This document shows positions 34,883-43,569 of a stretch of DNA of 52,211 nucleotides, in pieces. Within the stretch, counting starts at the first letter, position 1; each line of letters opens with the position of its first letter. Made by a program: the position numbers and the translations under genes. The stretch lies in contig CASFRL010000051.1 in the NCBI GenBank assembly GCA_949297285.1, positions 1-52,211 on the forward strand, given 5' to 3'. The stretch comes from an uncultured Bacteroidales bacterium (GTDB lineage: Bacteria > Bacteroidota > Bacteroidia > Bacteroidales > Coprobacteraceae). Below the pieces are notes generated by a model. That model worked only from the letters and a program-made list of their open reading frames with translations. It was not told the origin of the DNA and ran no database searches.

Positions 34883-35554
34883 TTCTTTATTGCCGATCTC
34901 TCGAATCGATTTATTGATCCGCACAATACGTGTCGCCATATTCTCTATCTTGTTTAATTCGTGCGACACAAGAATAATGGTTGTCGTTTTATTCATCTCC
35001 CTGAAAATCTCATACATACGGCCTTCAAATTCATAATCGACATAAGACGACGGTTCGTCCAACACAAGAATTTCGGGACAAGAAACGAGAGCTCGGGCAA
35101 GCAACGCCCGCTGCATCTGACCTCCGGAGAGCTTACCGATAGGATGTTTCCCAAACTTCTCGAGTCCGACAAGAGACAGGGCCTTCTCGACCTGTAATTG
35201 TTGCTCGGGAGTGAATGACCTCAACAAACGCTTTTCTTTCATCAGGCCCGAAGAAACGACCTCGGAGACAGTCAGAGGGAAACGTGAGTCTATGGTGTTT
35301 TTTTGAGGCAGGTATCCAATATTCAGATAAGGGACCTCTATTCCGTTACGATAAAAAGAGATTTTTCCGGACAGAGGGGGTAATAATCCGAGAATAACCC
35401 GCAACAAAGAGGTCTTTCCGCCTCCATTAGGCCCGGTAATGGCCAAGAAATCCCGGTCATAAACGGTAAGGTCGATATGTTCAAGGGCTACCATGCGGTC
35501 ATATTGCAATGAAACCCCGGTAACCTCTATTCGTTTCTCTTTAGTCAAAAGCAT
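34865..35554 (-). CDS. Metal (Zn/Mn) ABC transporter ATP-binding protein
   Basis: About 229 residues from the ATG at 35554; the longer frame begins with a TTG at 35560. It has Walker A GPNGGGKTS, Q-loop GYLPQKN, signature LSGGQMQRALLARAL, Walker B ILVLDEP and H-loop LVSHE. The ZnuC/TroB-type order and size, with the binding protein gene just upstream, point to zinc or manganese uptake. The start overlaps the binding-protein stop by 14 bp, so translation is coupled. No permease gene lies in this locus: the next gene downstream is dprA in the opposite orientation, with overlapping 3' ends. Confidence 0.9.
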   Translation of the reverse strand: MLLTKEKRIEVTGVSLQYDRMVALEHIDLTVYDRDFLAITGPNGGGKTSLLRVILGLLPPLSGKISFYRNGIEVPYLNIGYLPQKNTIDSRFPLTVSEVVSSGLMKEKRLLRSFTPEQQLQVEKALSLVGLEKFGKHPIGKLSGGQMQRALLARALVSCPEILVLDEPSSYVDYEFEGRMYEIFREMNKTTTIILVSHELNKIENMATRIVRINKSIREIGNKESGLSI

Positions 35555-36413
35555 TTGCAATGTGCATTAATTCCTCTCCCCATTCATAATTCAGAGGATT
35601 GATCTGGACAACTTTTCCTCCCAATTCTTCTGCAAAAGTAAGGGCTTGTTTGATATTAAACTCTTTTTGAATAAAAACAATGCGAACATTATTTTCTCTT
35701 GCCACATCGACAGCCCGTTTCATATAAAATGCCGAAGGTCCTTTTCCATTCAACTCGACACTCAATTGATGCAAGCCATAGTCATGGGCAAAATAACTGA
35801 GAGACGGGTGATAAATGGCGAACATCTCTCCCTTATGCGGTGCTAACTTACGGGTCAACAGCGTATCTATACGATCGATCTCGGCCATAAGATTTTCATA
35901 ATTCTTCGTGTAATATTCTTTCCCGTCAGGATCCATGTCGACAAAAGCATTATACATGTTACGGACAATAATGCGAGTACTTTTCGGAGAACTCCATATA
36001 TGCGGATCGATATTTTCTACCAGTAAAGCATCCGGTTCTTCATGGCATTCATGTGTTCCCGACAGTAAGGTCACCCCCTCTGACGTATCATAGACCCTCA
36101 GATGAGGATTATTTTTTACCAATTTATCGAGCCAGGCCACTTCAAAACCGATATAGCCTATTCTTAAATAGCCGATACTTTTTCCAACCCGAACCAAATG
36201 AGATGGAGAGGGATCATAAGACTCGGGATTACTTCCATTGGGCACAATACAATTTATCTCGAACCTATCTCCGGCAATTTTTTCTGCAAAATATTTTTGA
36301 GGCTGTATGGTCACTGTCACCATTTTTTTCTGCTCGGATTGACGGATACAAGAGTATGCGAACAATAAAGAAGAAAAAATGACCACCATCCGTAATGAAC
36401 AAAACAGTTTCAT
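35541..36413 (-). CDS. Metal (Zn/Mn) ABC transporter substrate-binding lipoprotein
   Basis: 290 residues of the ZnuA/TroA cluster 9 binding-protein family. A signal peptide ends in the lipobox FAYSC. Probable metal ligands are His in NIDPHIW, His in IYHPSLSYFAHDYGL, and an acidic residue in the C-lobe; the first family histidine (PxxDPHxYE) is replaced by Glu in NPESYDPSPS. The cysteine/histidine-containing loop GTHECHEEPDALL may act as a metal-trapping flap. It delivers zinc or manganese to a membrane permease. The gene is first in a two-gene unit; the upstream region has a good -7 element and an inverted repeat that may bind a metalloregulator. Confidence 0.88.
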   Translation of the reverse strand: MKLFCSLRMVVIFSSLLFAYSCIRQSEQKKMVTVTIQPQKYFAEKIAGDRFEINCIVPNGSNPESYDPSPSHLVRVGKSIGYLRIGYIGFEVAWLDKLVKNNPHLRVYDTSEGVTLLSGTHECHEEPDALLVENIDPHIWSSPKSTRIIVRNMYNAFVDMDPDGKEYYTKNYENLMAEIDRIDTLLTRKLAPHKGEMFAIYHPSLSYFAHDYGLHQLSVELNGKGPSAFYMKRAVDVARENNVRIVFIQKEFNIKQALTFAEELGGKVVQINPLNYEWGEELMHIANAFD

Positions 36414-36422
36414 TTAATTTCC

Positions 36423-36452
36423 TTTGTATTACAAGTATTTGTCAAATACAAA
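36423..36452. promoter_or_regulatory. Nested inverted repeats, candidate metalloregulator operator
   Basis: GTATTTG-T-CAAATAC (36435-36449) is a 7-bp inverted repeat with a 1-bp centre. An outer pair, TTTGTATT (36423-36430) and AATACAAA (36445-36452), is also complementary. The site lies between the predicted start of transcription and the binding-protein ATG. Confidence 0.4.
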
Positions 36453-36460
36453 AATCCGAA

Positions 36461-36468
36461 CAAAGATA
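36461..36468 (-). promoter_or_regulatory. -7 promoter element of the metal ABC genes
   Basis: On the minus strand this reads TATCTTTG, a full match to TAnnTTTG, giving a leader of about 40 nt to the ATG at 36413. Confidence 0.6.
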
Positions 36469-36597
36469 GGATAAACATCTAAATAAATCTAAAATTCAAA
36501 TCCCTTTAATAGTACAGCATATCCATTTTAACACACGACATTCTTATATATGACAAAAGAATAACGTAAAAATATAGTTATTTATTACCAGAATACG

Positions 36598-36605
36598 TAA
36601 GTTTG
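36598..36605 (+). promoter_or_regulatory. -7 promoter element of the M20 amidohydrolase gene
   Basis: TAAGTTTG matches TAnnTTTG. Because it overlaps the TTG codon at 36603, it argues for the downstream ATG at 36624 as the true start. Confidence 0.5.
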
Positions 36606-36623
36606 TATATTATTTACATCAAA

Positions 36624-37811
36624 ATGAAAAATACCATTATCCGCCTCAGTGACCAGATCGAAGCAGATGTGATATCGATGTATCGGCATCTGCACCAATA
36701 TCCGGAACTCTCTTTTCAGGAAAAAGAAACCTCTTCCTTTATCGAAAAGATTTTGCAAGATGAAGGTATCCCTTATCATAACCGAATCGGCGGTTATGGA
36801 ATTTTAGCCTGGATAAAAGGGGAAAAGGCTGGGGAACACATTATCGGACTGCGTGCCGACATGGACGCTTTACCGATCGAAGAGTTGAATACCGTCGAAT
36901 ACCGATCGAAAATACCCCATGTAATGCATGCTTGCGGGCACGATGTGCACACGGCTTGTCTTCTCGGTTGCGCTCTTATCATGAACCGATTAAAGAAAGA
37001 CTTCGGTGGAACGTTATTACTTATTTTCCAACCCGGCGAAGAACAGCATCCGGGTGGAGCACGCCTAATGTTGCAAGACGGCTTGTTCGACAATATACGT
37101 CCGGAATGTATGTTGGCATTACATACACATACCGAAATACCTTGCGGATCGGTAGCATTCGGCGACGGCTGTGTTATGGCCTCTGCCGATGAAATTCACA
37201 TTACCGTAAAAGGGAAAGGAGGACACGGAGCTATGCCCCATCTGCTGAACGATACGGTATTGGCTGCTGCACAAATCGTACTATCTTTACAGCAAATCAT
37301 CAGCCGCAGACGAAATCCCCTTATCCCGGCAACTTTATCAATCGGCCGTTTCATTGCAGACGGAGCGACAAATATTATTCCACAAGAGGTAAAATTGTCG
37401 GGGACACTAAGATGTATGGAAGAGAGTGAGCGAAAAAATTTAAGGGCATATATTCTGCAAACGATAAAGGCAACTGCCGAAAGTTACGGATGTTCTTGTG
37501 AGATAGATATGAAAAACGGGTATCCGGCACTCATAAACGACAAAAATATTACAGAAGAAGCACGAAAATATGCAATCGAATTGTTAGGCGAAAAATCTGT
37601 AATTCCCATGGAAAAACGGATGACTTCTGAAGACTTTGCTTTCTATTCTCATGTCATACCTTCTACATTCTTTCGTCTGGGGATAAAAGGGCGTAACAAC
37701 CCCGACTGCCAAGGACAACATACCGGCAAGTTTTTGATCGATGAAGCGGCATTGAAAACCGGAGTGAGAACTCTCTCTTGGATTGCATATCGCTTTTGCG
37801 AAAAGAGATAA
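36624..37811 (+). CDS. M20 family amidohydrolase (N-acyl-amino-acid/hippurate hydrolase-like)
   Basis: 395 residues from the ATG at 36624. It shows the M20D landmarks: RHLHQYPELSFQE, GLRADMDALP, the metal-binding ACGHDVHTA, FQPGEEQHPGGARLM with the catalytic glutamates, LALHTHTEIPCG, the dimerisation-domain phrase VKGKGGHGAMPH, and the C-terminal MTSEDFAFY metal ligand. It should hydrolyse N-acylated or aminobenzoyl amino acids in the cytoplasm with a dinuclear metal centre. The exact substrate is unknown. It is monocistronic, with its own promoter, divergent from the metal ABC genes. Confidence 0.92.
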   Translation: MKNTIIRLSDQIEADVISMYRHLHQYPELSFQEKETSSFIEKILQDEGIPYHNRIGGYGILAWIKGEKAGEHIIGLRADMDALPIEELNTVEYRSKIPHVMHACGHDVHTACLLGCALIMNRLKKDFGGTLLLIFQPGEEQHPGGARLMLQDGLFDNIRPECMLALHTHTEIPCGSVAFGDGCVMASADEIHITVKGKGGHGAMPHLLNDTVLAAAQIVLSLQQIISRRRNPLIPATLSIGRFIADGATNIIPQEVKLSGTLRCMEESERKNLRAYILQTIKATAESYGCSCEIDMKNGYPALINDKNITEEARKYAIELLGEKSVIPMEKRMTSEDFAFYSHVIPSTFFRLGIKGRNNPDCQGQHTGKFLIDEAALKTGVRTLSWIAYRFCEKR

Positions 37812-37905
37812 TTAGCCGTTCTATTTCAAGAGAATAAGACAGGAAACCAATCAAAATATTAAAGAAATATAATATAAGCCGATCGTAAAAATATATTCTT
37901 TTTTA

Positions 37906-37937
37906 TTTGAAAATAAAATCATTTTTCTATACATTTG
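37906..37937 (+). promoter_or_regulatory. Strong Bacteroidetes-type promoter for the Lrp gene
   Basis: TTTG (37906-37909), a 20-nt spacer and TACATTTG (37930-37937) form a textbook -33/-7 pair, 36 bp upstream of the ATG. Confidence 0.8.
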
Positions 37938-37973
37938 TACTTAATTGCATTAATTTCAATAAAGTTCATATAA

Positions 37974-38456
37974 ATGGGACACCACCAATTAGATAGGTTA
38001 GACTACAAAATCTTAAAACTAATCGCAGCCAATGCCCGCATTCCGTTTCTGGAAGTAGCTCGTGAGTGCAACGTATCCGGAGCAGCAATTCATCAACGGG
38101 TACAGAAACTAACAAATTTAGGGATCATCAAAGGTTCGGAATACACAATCGACTCTAACAAAATCGGGTTCGAGACATGTGCTTATATCGGCCTTTATCT
38201 TCAAAATCCGGGACAGTTTAAAGAAGTTATGGAAAAACTGCAAGAAATCCCGGAAGTCGTAGAATGCCACTATACAACAGGGCAATATGATATGTTTATC
38301 AAACTATACGCCCGCAACAACAGCCATCTGTTGAAAATAATCCATACCAAATTGCAACCTTTGGGATTGGCACGGACAGAATCGCTGATATCTTTTAAAG
38401 AGGCTTTCAAACGGCAATTACCGATCGAAGATCTGGAAGAAAAAATAGACGATTGA
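37974..38456 (+). CDS. Lrp/AsnC family transcriptional regulator
   Basis: 160 residues. The N-terminal winged helix-turn-helix (LDYKILKLIAANARIPFLEVARECNVSGAAIHQRVQKL) is followed by a RAM/AsnC effector domain (CAYIGLYLQNPGQFKEVMEKL, VVECHYTTGQYDMFIKLYARN). Such proteins form octamers that respond to amino acids. It stands alone with a consensus promoter and its own terminator, fitting a global or amino-acid-responsive regulator. The target is not indicated by neighbours. Confidence 0.94.
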   Translation: MGHHQLDRLDYKILKLIAANARIPFLEVARECNVSGAAIHQRVQKLTNLGIIKGSEYTIDSNKIGFETCAYIGLYLQNPGQFKEVMEKLQEIPEVVECHYTTGQYDMFIKLYARNNSHLLKIIHTKLQPLGLARTESLISFKEAFKRQLPIEDLEEKIDD

Positions 38457-38482
38457 TTCGATAGAATAAAACAATTCTATAT

Positions 38483-38527
38483 AAATTCGCTATATACCGA
38501 TAAAGTAGATAGCGGATTTTTTATTTA
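38483..38527 (+). terminator. Intrinsic terminator after the Lrp gene
   Basis: An 11-bp stem with one wobble (arms 38483-38493 and 38509-38519) is followed by a T-rich run. Confidence 0.7.
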
Positions 38528-38534
38528 TCAAAAT

Positions 38535-39305
38535 ATGAGTCACTGGAAAAAATTTGAAACAAAAGCGATAGAATGGGCCAAGGCAATCGGTGAAATACAA
38601 CTCTCCTATTTCAGGAAAGACCATTTGTCGATAAAGACCAAATCGAACATATTCGACATCGTAACCGCAGCAGACAAAGCCTGCGAACAATATTTCCAAG
38701 AGCAATTACACATTTGCTTCCCCGATCATGATATGTTAGGGGAAGAAACCGGGACACACGGAAACGGCAGTGACTATTGCTGGATTATAGACCCTTTGGA
38801 CGGTACGACAAACTTTAGTGAGGGCCTACCGATTTTCACGACATCCATAGGGCTGCAATATAAAAAAGAGACTGTTGTCGGAGTCGTTTATGCTCCATAC
38901 TTAAACGAACTTTATACGGCAATAAAAGGAGAAGGGGCTTATAGAAACGGACAGCGATTGACCGTCTCCGATAAGACTGACCTTTCTCAATCTGTCGTAG
39001 CGACCGGATTTCCTTATGACCATGGAATCAATCCGGACAACAACTCGGCCAATATAGTACATATTCTACCTAAAGTGAGAGGAATCAGACGCATGGGATC
39101 TGCAGCCTACGATTTGTCTTGTGTCGCAGCCGGAAATCTTGACGGATATTGGGAATTGAATTTGAATATATGGGATGTTTGCGCCGGTATTTTACTGGTA
39201 GAAGAAGCCCAAGGTAAAATAATTTCTTTCCGGAATAACAGAGGCATTTCGATCATTGCCGGCAACAATGACATCGTCCAATCACTAAAAGAAAATATCC
39301 GGTAA
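38535..39305 (+). CDS. Inositol monophosphatase family protein
   Basis: 256 residues. The lithium-sensitive phosphatase motifs are present: DIVTAADKACEQ, GEETG, the metal-binding block DPLDGTTNFSEGLP and the C-terminal WDVCAGILLVEEAQGKI. Members dephosphorylate inositol 1-phosphate, adenosine 3',5'-bisphosphate or sugar phosphates with magnesium; the substrate cannot be chosen here. It is cytoplasmic and monocistronic between two terminators. Confidence 0.9.
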   Translation: MSHWKKFETKAIEWAKAIGEIQLSYFRKDHLSIKTKSNIFDIVTAADKACEQYFQEQLHICFPDHDMLGEETGTHGNGSDYCWIIDPLDGTTNFSEGLPIFTTSIGLQYKKETVVGVVYAPYLNELYTAIKGEGAYRNGQRLTVSDKTDLSQSVVATGFPYDHGINPDNNSANIVHILPKVRGIRRMGSAAYDLSCVAAGNLDGYWELNLNIWDVCAGILLVEEAQGKIISFRNNRGISIIAGNNDIVQSLKENIR

Positions 39306-39323
39306 TACCTCACCGGAAAAAAT

Positions 39324-39357
39324 AAAAAGCAGATATCGATCGATACCTGCTTTTTTA
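39324..39357 (+). terminator. Intrinsic terminator after the inositol-phosphatase-like gene
   Basis: AAAAAGCAG pairs with CTGCTTTTT, enclosing the self-complementary TATCGATCGATA with one mismatch, and ends in a T-run. Confidence 0.85.
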
Positions 39358-39490
39358 ATCTCTTCAATAAACGAAATCAGAAATACAAACAAATCGGACA
39401 AAAAGAGAGGAATAACTACGTAAAACAAAGTTTTATTGGAGACTACGCATAAAAATATCGAGAATAGACGAAAACTAACCGTGAAATCTG

Positions 39491-39498
39491 TATTTTTG
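39491..39498 (+). promoter_or_regulatory. -7 promoter element for trpS
   Basis: TATTTTTG matches TAnnTTTG about 40 bp before the ATG. No -33 TTTG is evident. Confidence 0.5.
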
Positions 39499-39538
39499 CA
39501 AAACATAGAAATTGTATAAATCAAATACATAATATATA

Positions 39539-40630
39539 ATGGGAAAAGAAAAAATAATATTGACGGCAGATCGACCTACCGGAAAACTGCACATCGGACA
39601 TTATGTCGGCTCACTAAAACGGAGGGTCGAATTGCAAAACTCAAATTTGTATGATAAAATATTTATCATGATCGCCGATGCTCAGGCCTTGACCGATAAT
39701 GCCGAGAATCCGGAGAAAGTCCGTCAAAATATCATAGAAGTAGCATTAGATTATTTAGCTTGCGGTATCGACCCGACAAAATCTACGGTATTCATTCAAT
39801 CTCAAATACCGGAACTTTGCGAATTGTCGTTTTACTACATGAATCTGGTAACCGTATCCCGACTGCAAAGAAACCCTACGGTAAAAACCGAAATACAAAT
39901 GCGGAACTTTGCCACGTCGATACCGGTAGGATTCTTTACCTACCCGATCAGCCAAGCAGCAGATATTACCGCATTCAAAGCAACCACGGTTCCCGTGGGA
40001 GAAGACCAAGAACCGATGTTGGAACAGACAAGAGAGATTGTCCGCAAATTCAATGCAGTCTATGGAGAAACGCTGATCGAACCCGAGATCTTGTTACCCG
40101 ACAATTCGGCATGCTTGAGACTGCCGGGCACAGACGGAAAAGCTAAAATGAGCAAATCGCTGAACAACTGCATCTATCTTTCCGAGTCGGCCGAAGACTT
40201 ACAAAAGAAGATCATGGGAATGTTTACCGACCCCGGACATATACACGTGCAGGATCCCGGAAAAATTGAAGGGAACACGGTATTTACTTATCTGGACGCA
40301 TTCTGCAAACCGGAACATTTTGCACAATATCTGCCGGACTATCCCAATCTCGATGAGCTGAAGGCTCACTATCAAAGAGGCGGGCTGGGCGACGTAAAAG
40401 TGAAACGATTCTTAAATTCGATCATGCAAGAAGAGTTGGAACCGATACGGACAAGAAGAAAAGAGTTCGAGAAGGATATTCCTGCCATTTACGATATGTT
40501 GAAAAAAGGAAGCAAGGCCGCCCGGGAAGTTGCCGCCGATACCCTTTCGGATGTGCGCAAGGCTATGAAAATAAATTATTTCGAAGATATTGACCTAATC
40601 TCGGCACAAGCAAAAAAATTCGGGCAATAA
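39539..40630 (+). CDS. trpS: Tryptophan--tRNA ligase
   Basis: 363 residues; a class I aminoacyl-tRNA synthetase. The HIGH motif is in [13 protein letters not shown] (His18-His21) and the KMSKS loop is [11 protein letters not shown]. The tryptophan-pocket region ([20 protein letters not shown]) is typical of TrpRS rather than TyrRS. Length is slightly above the bacterial average of about 330. The gene is monocistronic with a terminator behind it. Confidence 0.97.
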   Translation: MGKEKIILTADRPTGKLHIGHYVGSLKRRVELQNSNLYDKIFIMIADAQALTDNAENPEKVRQNIIEVALDYLACGIDPTKSTVFIQSQIPELCELSFYYMNLVTVSRLQRNPTVKTEIQMRNFATSIPVGFFTYPISQAADITAFKATTVPVGEDQEPMLEQTREIVRKFNAVYGETLIEPEILLPDNSACLRLPGTDGKAKMSKSLNNCIYLSESAEDLQKKIMGMFTDPGHIHVQDPGKIEGNTVFTYLDAFCKPEHFAQYLPDYPNLDELKAHYQRGGLGDVKVKRFLNSIMQEELEPIRTRRKEFEKDIPAIYDMLKKGSKAAREVAADTLSDVRKAMKINYFEDIDLISAQAKKFGQ

Positions 40631-40666
40631 AATAACATCAGCCCAATGATAAATAAACCCCATTTA

Positions 40667-40706
40667 TAACATCCGGTAAAATAATTTTATCGGATGTTAT
40701 TTTATA
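40667..40706 (+). terminator. Intrinsic terminator after trpS
   Basis: TAACATCCGGTAAAAT pairs with ATTTTATCGGATGTTA with one wobble, followed by TTTTAT. Confidence 0.8.
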
Positions 40707-40767
40707 TAGAGAATCATTTTTTATCGAAAAAATATATATTTCTCTTTTTATTTACAATTGTTCTAAA

Positions 40768-40775
40768 TAACTTTG
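40768..40775 (+). promoter_or_regulatory. -7 promoter element of the CDF/Nramp operon
   Basis: TAACTTTG matches TAnnTTTG, 20 bp upstream of the ATG at 40795. Confidence 0.55.
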
Positions 40776-40794
40776 TCTTACAAAATATAAGACC

Positions 40795-41691
40795 ATGGGA
40801 CATCATCATCACAACCACCATGCCCATCACATAGAAAATATAAATCGGGCATTTATATGGGGTATCGGATTAAACCTTGCATTTGTCATTGTAGAAGCCG
40901 GAGCGGGTTTGTTCTTAAACTCGCTTGCTCTTTTATCGGATGCCGGACACAATTTAAGCGACGTCGTCAGCCTTATTTTAGCGTTACTGGCATATCGGCT
41001 TATGAAAGTAAAAGCCTCGGTCAACTATACATACGGATACAAAAAAAGTACGATTCTGGTCTCATTATTAAACGCAATAATCTTGCTGGTGGCCGTCGGT
41101 GTCATTTTTGCCGAAAGTATCGAGAAGTTGAAAAATCCACAACCAATCGAAGGCGATACAATTGCATGGGTTGCAGGGATAGGGATCTTCATCAATGCTT
41201 TTACGGCCTGGCTCTTTTTCAAAGACCGCAAACACGACCTCAATATCAAAGGGGCATACTTGCATATGGCTGCCGATACGTTAGTCTCCATCGGAGTCCT
41301 TTTCTCAGGAATAATCATACAACACACCCATTGGTATATAATAGATCCGATCATCGGGATAATTGTCGCCTTTGTCATTTTAATCTCTACATGGAATCTG
41401 CTGCATGACAGTCTTCGGTTGTCTTTAGACGGAGTACCCGTAGGAATCGACCCGGAACAGATAAAATCGCTACTCTTAAAAGATGACCGAGTAAAAGAGA
41501 TACATCATCTACACATCTGGGCTATCAGCACTACCCAAAATGCCCTAACAGCACATATCGTAATCGACTCCTTTTCAGACAGCCAAGATCTGAAAAATCA
41601 GATAAAAGAGGCGCTAAAAAAAGCGAATATCCAACATGCGACATTAGAAATGGAACTCCCCGAAGAACATTGTGAAGAAAATTGTTGTTAG
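40795..41691 (+). CDS. Cation diffusion facilitator (zinc-type efflux transporter)
   Basis: 298 residues. A histidine-rich N-terminus (GHHHHNHHAHH) precedes six membrane helices with the CDF metal sites LLSDAGHNLSD (helix 2) and HMAADTLVS (helix 5), and a cytoplasmic C-terminal domain (IHHLHIWAISTTQNALTAHIV) of the CzcD/ZitB subgroup. The terminus EEHCEENCC may add metal binding. The pattern predicts export of Zn2+ or a similar divalent ion by proton antiport. The Nramp gene starts 9 bp downstream, making an operon that pairs an exporter with an importer of divalent metals. Confidence 0.94.
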   Translation: MGHHHHNHHAHHIENINRAFIWGIGLNLAFVIVEAGAGLFLNSLALLSDAGHNLSDVVSLILALLAYRLMKVKASVNYTYGYKKSTILVSLLNAIILLVAVGVIFAESIEKLKNPQPIEGDTIAWVAGIGIFINAFTAWLFFKDRKHDLNIKGAYLHMAADTLVSIGVLFSGIIIQHTHWYIIDPIIGIIVAFVILISTWNLLHDSLRLSLDGVPVGIDPEQIKSLLLKDDRVKEIHHLHIWAISTTQNALTAHIVIDSFSDSQDLKNQIKEALKKANIQHATLEMELPEEHCEENCC

Positions 41692-41700
41692 TCTATTGAT

Positions 41701-42954
41701 ATGAATATTTTAAAAAAACTAAAGACCTCACATAAAACCCGGTCGGGAGCGTTAGACTTACTTAAATATATCGGACCGGGACTGCTTGTTACGGTGGGAT
41801 TTATCGATCCCGGGAATTGGGCAACGAACTTAGCGGCAGGCTCCTCTTTCGGCTATGCCTTGCTATGGGTGGTAACATTCTCGTCGATCATGTTGATCAT
41901 CATTCAACATAACGTAGCGCATCTGGGAATTGTTACAGGATTATGTCTTGCTGAAGCGACAAACAAATATATCCGCAAACCGTTTTCGCGCCCTATATTA
42001 GGATCGGCAATGCTGGCCAGCATATCGACTTCCCTTGCCGAGATACTTGGTGGAGCCATTGCTTTAGAGATGCTTTTCAGCATTCCGATAAAAGCCGGAG
42101 CCGTTATCATCACACTTGCCTGCATTATCATGTTATTGAGTAACACATACAACAAAATAGAACGCTGGATTATCATGTTCGTCTCGATAATAGGGCTCTC
42201 ATTCTTGTATGAATTAATGCTAATAGACGTAGAATGGACAAATGCAGCCTCGAGTTGGATTAGGCCATCGTTCCCGGAAAATTCGTTGCTAATTATCATG
42301 AGCGTACTCGGTGCGGTGGTCATGCCTCACAACCTTTTTCTCCATTCCGAAGTTATCCAGAGCCGGGAATGGAATCTTGAAGATGAAACCGTCATAAAGA
42401 AACAATTGAAATATGAATTTTATGACACGCTTCTCTCAATGGGTATCGGGTGGGCGATCAATTCGGCCATGATTATTCTTGCTGCCGCGACATTCCACAA
42501 ACAAGGTGTAGCAGTCGAAGAGCTCAGCCAAGCGGCGGTTTTGCTTACGCCGCTTGTAGGGAACAATGCCGGGGTAATCTTTGCTATTGCCTTGTTATTT
42601 GCCGGAATTTCATCGACAATTACATCGGGAATTGCCGGGGCATCTATTTTTGCAGGTTTTTTCAACGAGGCATACAGCCCGAAAGACATCCATACGAAAA
42701 TAGGAACATTACTCTCTTTCATTCCGGCTTTATTGCTCATCTTTTTTATCAAAGATCCGTTTCAAGGCCTTATCATATCCCAGATGTTGTTGAGCGTACA
42801 ACTTCCGATTACGGTATTCACACAAATATATCTGACTTCTTCCAAAAAAGTAATGGGAAAACATGTCAATAAAATATCGACGACAATGCTCCTCTTATTT
42901 TTAGGATCATTTGTCACAATCTTGAATATAGCGTTACTTATAAGTCTGCTTTAA
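41701..42954 (+). CDS. Nramp family divalent metal transporter (MntH-like)
   Basis: 417 residues with about 11 membrane helices. Helix 1 carries the metal-binding DPGNW (GFIDPGNWATNLAAGSSFGYAL) and helix 6 MPHN (GAVVMPHNLFLHSEVIQSR). The usual helix 6 metal-ligand methionine position (A/GxxMPHN) is conserved, so it should transport Mn2+ or Fe2+ with protons. Co-transcription with the CDF exporter suggests joint adjustment of manganese and zinc. Confidence 0.93.
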   Translation: MNILKKLKTSHKTRSGALDLLKYIGPGLLVTVGFIDPGNWATNLAAGSSFGYALLWVVTFSSIMLIIIQHNVAHLGIVTGLCLAEATNKYIRKPFSRPILGSAMLASISTSLAEILGGAIALEMLFSIPIKAGAVIITLACIIMLLSNTYNKIERWIIMFVSIIGLSFLYELMLIDVEWTNAASSWIRPSFPENSLLIIMSVLGAVVMPHNLFLHSEVIQSREWNLEDETVIKKQLKYEFYDTLLSMGIGWAINSAMIILAAATFHKQGVAVEELSQAAVLLTPLVGNNAGVIFAIALLFAGISSTITSGIAGASIFAGFFNEAYSPKDIHTKIGTLLSFIPALLLIFFIKDPFQGLIISQMLLSVQLPITVFTQIYLTSSKKVMGKHVNKISTTMLLLFLGSFVTILNIALLISLL

Positions 42955-43010
42955 CAAAGCCCATCATCATTTATAGGTACGGAAATTCGCTATTTTCACA
43001 AGTTCAAGGG

Positions 43011-43042
43011 ATTGATATCGACAGTCATATCTTATTACTTTG
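43011..43042 (+). promoter_or_regulatory. Promoter for flavodoxin-DUF2023
   Basis: ATTG (43011-43014), a 20-nt spacer and TTACTTTG (43035-43042) fit the -33/-7 layout with one mismatch. It lies just upstream of the ATG at 43066 and argues against the TTG start at 43012. Confidence 0.5.
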
Positions 43043-43065
43043 CCCAAAACAAATATTTCAAGATT

Positions 43066-43569
43066 ATGACAGGTATATTTTTTGGTACTACAACCGGATC
43101 GACAGAATCCGTAGCCAACCAGATCGCAAAAGAATTGGGCATATCAGCGACAGATGTCCATAACGTATCCGAAACTCCGATCGCACTGATCGAAAAATAT
43201 GATTGTCTTTTGTTGGGATCATCGACATGGGGTTGCGGAGAGTTACAAGATGACTGGTATGATTTCTTAGAATCATTAAAATTGCAAAATCTAAAAGAGA
43301 AAAAAGTAGGTATATTCGGATGTGGAGATAGCGCATCTTATCCCGATACATTTTGTGATGCGGTCAGACTAATCTATGATGCCCTGACCGACACCGGTTG
43401 CTGCCTTATCGGAAGTTTCGAACCGAAAGAGTATGCCGTTACAGATTCTCTCATCTGCAAAAACGGGAGATTTGTGGGACTGGCAATCGATGATTGCAAT
43501 GAAAGTGCTCAAAAGGTATCGGAACGCATACACGAATGGTGCAACCTAATCAAAAAAGAGACAGAATGA
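43066..43569 (+). CDS. Flavodoxin
   Basis: 167 residues from the ATG at 43066; the frame extends to a TTG at 43012 without protein-like sequence. The FMN phosphate loop is GTTTGSTESVA, the 50s loop aromatic is in SSTWGCGELQDDWYDF, and the 90s loop is GCGDSASYPDTFCDA with its flavin-stacking Tyr. This is a long-chain flavodoxin, a cytoplasmic low-potential electron carrier. The DUF2023 start codon overlaps its stop codon (ATGA at 43566-43569). Confidence 0.94.
   Translation: MTGIFFGTTTGSTESVANQIAKELGISATDVHNVSETPIALIEKYDCLLLGSSTWGCGELQDDWYDFLESLKLQNLKEKKVGIFGCGDSASYPDTFCDAVRLIYDALTDTGCCLIGSFEPKEYAVTDSLICKNGRFVGLAIDDCNESAQKVSERIHEWCNLIKKETE

Noticed and set aside
43012..43065. Extended N-terminus of flavodoxin from a TTG codon
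   Set aside because: A promoter-like -7 element lies inside this stretch, and the flavodoxin fold starts at MTGIFFGTT.
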